Position numbers and translations under genes: made by a program. This document shows, one piece after another, positions 14,371 to 15,373 of a stretch of 15,373 nt of DNA (within the stretch, counting starts at the first letter, position 1; each line of letters opens with the position of its first letter). The stretch spans positions 1 through 15,373 of the forward strand of contig DATFMH010000127.1 of assembly GCA_035267045.1 (NCBI GenBank), written 5' to 3'. This DNA comes from DATFMH01 sp035267045 (GTDB lineage: Bacteria; Bacteroidota; Rhodothermia; Balneolales; DATFMH01). The notes beneath the pieces are model-generated. The model saw nothing but the letters and a program-made list of their open reading frames with translations. It ran no database searches and was not told the origin of the DNA.

Positions 14371-14454
14371 GCCCTGGTGGTGAAATTGGTAGACACGCTG
14401 TCTTGAGGGGGCAGTGCCTTAACCGGCGTGCTGGTTCGAATCCAGTCCAGGGCA
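14371..14454 (+). tRNA. tRNA-Leu (anticodon GAG)
   Basis: 84 nt. The acceptor stem GCCCTGG pairs with CCAGGGC, followed by discriminator A (14454). The anticodon stem CTGTC/GGCAG encloses TTGAGGG with anticodon GAG at 14405-14407, reading CUC and CUU. There is a long class II variable arm (GCC/GGC) and a T-loop TTCGAAT closed by GCTGG/CCAGT. The CCA end is not encoded, so a nucleotidyltransferase must add it. Confidence 0.97.
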
Positions 14455-14466
14455 CTTATATTTCAA

Positions 14467-14505
14467 TATAAACGTCTGTAATACGATGTGTTGCAGACGT
14501 TTATA
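14467..14505. other. Long near-perfect hairpin after tRNA-Leu
   Basis: TATAAACGTCTG (14467-14478) is exactly complementary to CAGACGTTTATA (14494-14505). Inside this 12-bp stem six more pairs (two G-U) close on a 3-nt loop, for 18 pairs in 39 nt. There is no U-tract on either side. It begins 12 nt after the tRNA and may be a 3' processing or termination structure, or a palindromic repeat. Confidence 0.8.
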
Positions 14506-14633
14506 CCTTAACCTACCTATCTATGGTGAAACAAACCCCGGATAAAGTGCCATAACCCACCCTCTAATTATGAATATCCGGAAAGCAAATCGTATTACAA
14601 CATCTTATAGATTCACTTTTAAAAGGAATCAAA

Positions 14634-14654
14634 ATTAGAATTAAGAATTAAAAA
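14634..14654. repeat. Degenerate TTAAGAA heptamer array
   Basis: ATTAGAA (14634-14640), TTAAGAA (14641-14647) and TTAAAAA (14648-14654) lead straight into an AAAGG Shine-Dalgarno-like site ahead of the GTG at 14665. Otherwise 14506-14633 shows nothing recognisable. Confidence 0.45.
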
Positions 14655-14664
14655 GGTTAATACT

Positions 14665-14904
14665 GTGAAAGATTCAGTTGCAAAAGTTAACAGAATCAAT
14701 CAAAGTAATGATTTTAAAAATGCGATATCTCAACTTAGCAAACGTAAATTATTAGACTTAATAGAAGATGAGGAAAATACAATTTCAATGTGTATTAATG
14801 CAGTTGAACTGTATTTCGAAGCGTCCAACCCTAAAGTAGAAGTTAGACCGGATTCACTCGCAATGGAATTTGTCCATTATAGGCAATTAGTTAACGAGTT
14901 GTAG
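14665..14904 (+). CDS. Small hypothetical protein with its own terminator
   Basis: The product has 79 residues, initiated by GTG with AAAGG about 8 nt upstream. No signal peptide or membrane segment is seen, and I do not recognise the family. It is predicted mostly helical: SNDFKNAISQLSKRKLLDLIEDEENTIS, then MCINAVELYFEA, an Asn-Pro break, and SLAMEFVHYRQLVNEL. It is acidic overall (DLIEDEE). The strong terminator 20 bp after its stop supports a real transcription unit. It stands alone between the tRNA and a leftward gene. A small regulator or toxin-antitoxin partner is possible, but no partner is adjacent. Confidence 0.6.
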   Translation: MKDSVAKVNRINQSNDFKNAISQLSKRKLLDLIEDEENTISMCINAVELYFEASNPKVEVRPDSLAMEFVHYRQLVNEL

Positions 14905-14923
14905 TCGCGAATTAAAAAAAAAG

Positions 14924-14955
14924 AAGTCCTGTGATTTCGGTCGCAGGGCTTTTTT
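14924..14955 (+). terminator. Intrinsic terminator of the 79-residue gene
   Basis: AAGTCCTG (14924-14931) pairs with CAGGGCTT (14944-14951), 8 bp with one G-U, plus three inner pairs around a 6-nt loop, followed by T (to 14955). An A-rich run before the stem makes it potentially bidirectional. Confidence 0.85.
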
Positions 14956-15092
14956 ATTAGGGACTATTACTTCATCAAATAATCCATTTATGTTAACCCT
15001 TTATGTAAATAGATATGGACATAACATTGCTGAATAAACACTTATGGCATTTCAGACTGGATTTTTGCATGTTATGTAAACTAAGATAACAG

Positions 15093-15120
15093 ATTATGCT
15101 GAGGAGAGTGTTGGCATAAT
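15093..15120. other. Inverted repeat beside the right-edge gene
   Basis: ATTATGC (15093-15099) and GCATAAT (15114-15120) form a 7-bp inverted repeat with a 14-nt loop, 6 bp beyond the stop of the leftward partial gene. There is no U-tract. Between 14956 and 15092 I see only A+T-rich sequence without genes. Confidence 0.4.
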
Positions 15121-15126
15121 TATAAG

Positions 15127-15372
15127 TTAGGGCACAGCAGCCGCTTTTCTTTTTTTTCTGATAAAGGGTAGGCGTTGAACACATTTTTCCCTGGAAACAG
15201 CGGCGCCGCAATTGCCACCATTAACGGAAAAGCCACAAAGCCGGCAGGCCTTGCGTTGGTACGTGTTGCCTTCGTCCAAAATCCCAAATAATACCACGTT
15301 TTCCAGTAGCTTTTGGATAATTTTTCCTGGCTCGATGGGCCTGCAGTTTTTGTCATCGGTTTTCCCCGGCGC
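15127..15372 (-). CDS. C-terminal part of a cysteine-rich protein (partial, runs off the right edge)
   Basis: On the minus strand a frame is open from the window edge to a TAA at 15129-15127, giving 81 residues without a start. It contains IEPGKIIQKLLENVVLFGIL, then ACRLCGFSVNGGNC and REKC, that is CX2C-X8-C-X8-C, a possible zinc-binding cluster. It ends with a basic tail FIRKKRKAAAVP. Codon choice looks more gene-like than the overlapping frame. Base composition here is richer in G+C than the sequence to its left. I do not recognise the family. A DNA-binding or transposase-like protein would fit a Cys cluster with a basic tail, but that is speculation. Confidence 0.4.
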   Translation of the reverse strand, partial: APGKTDDKNCRPIEPGKIIQKLLENVVLFGILDEGNTYQRKACRLCGFSVNGGNCGAAVSREKCVQRLPFIRKKRKAAAVP

Positions 15373-15373
15373 T

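Noticed and set aside
14993..15211. Minus-strand open frame of 72 codons
   Set aside because: It extends through A+T-rich non-coding sequence and overlaps the better frame; no start signal or motif.
15120..15356. Alternative minus-strand frame starting MTKTAGPSS
   Set aside because: It has an ATG but many Trp/Tyr in a row and no pattern; the overlapping frame open to the edge has a Cys cluster and better codon choice. The choice is not certain.

Overview
This window comes from the main chromosome of a bacterium in the FCB group. My best guess is Bacteroidota sensu lato, close to Balneolota/Rhodothermota. The reasons are three matches to the Bacteroidota promoter pattern TTG-N17-23-TAnnTTTG, several secreted outer-membrane beta-barrels, a DUF4834-like small membrane protein, a secreted PF10282 lactonase, and mostly weak Shine-Dalgarno sites. 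The phylum is inferred from protein style, not from a search. Almost all genes are housekeeping. I see no CRISPR array, complete insertion sequence or phage.

Layout. Left edge: the C-terminus of an OprB-type porin (+) converges on an outer-membrane beta-barrel gene (-), with a hairpin of heptamer repeats between them. A secreted beta-propeller lactonase (+) follows. A leftward block (2690-7245) then encodes a YbbR/CdaR-like protein, the helicase loader DciA, RecF, an RRM RNA-binding protein and enolase, with clear intrinsic terminators after the RRM gene and enolase. From 7585 come a HAD phosphatase (+, with terminator), another beta-barrel protein (-), a hypothetical gene and prmC (+).

The core of the window is 10750-11168. 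This 419-bp gene-free stretch holds three perfect, co-oriented DnaA boxes, a G-rich cluster and a 32-bp A+T tract immediately before dnaA, and is a strong candidate for oriC. dnaA starts with TTG behind a perfect AGGAGG. A Bacteroidota-type promoter sits directly against DnaA box 2, which suggests autoregulation. Downstream run folK, a deoxynucleoside kinase, a small DUF4834-like membrane protein, tRNA-Leu(GAG) with its own promoter, a large hairpin, a 79-residue orphan gene with a terminator, and a cysteine-rich partial gene leaving the right edge.

The genes form a replication and nucleotide theme: dnaA/oriC, dciA (helicase loading), recF (fork and gap repair), dNK (dNTP salvage) and folK (folate for thymidylate synthesis). 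dnaN is not in the window.

The least expected signal is a set of short tandem arrays of 7-bp (once 8-bp) units at gene boundaries. Their unit sequences differ from site to site but the period stays 7: TCATAAA, GTCTGTC, GCGCAAA, TTAGTGY, ACAGTGA, CAATTAA, TTAAGAA. Some abut start codons (recF, folK), some abut a stop or terminator, and one forms a hairpin.
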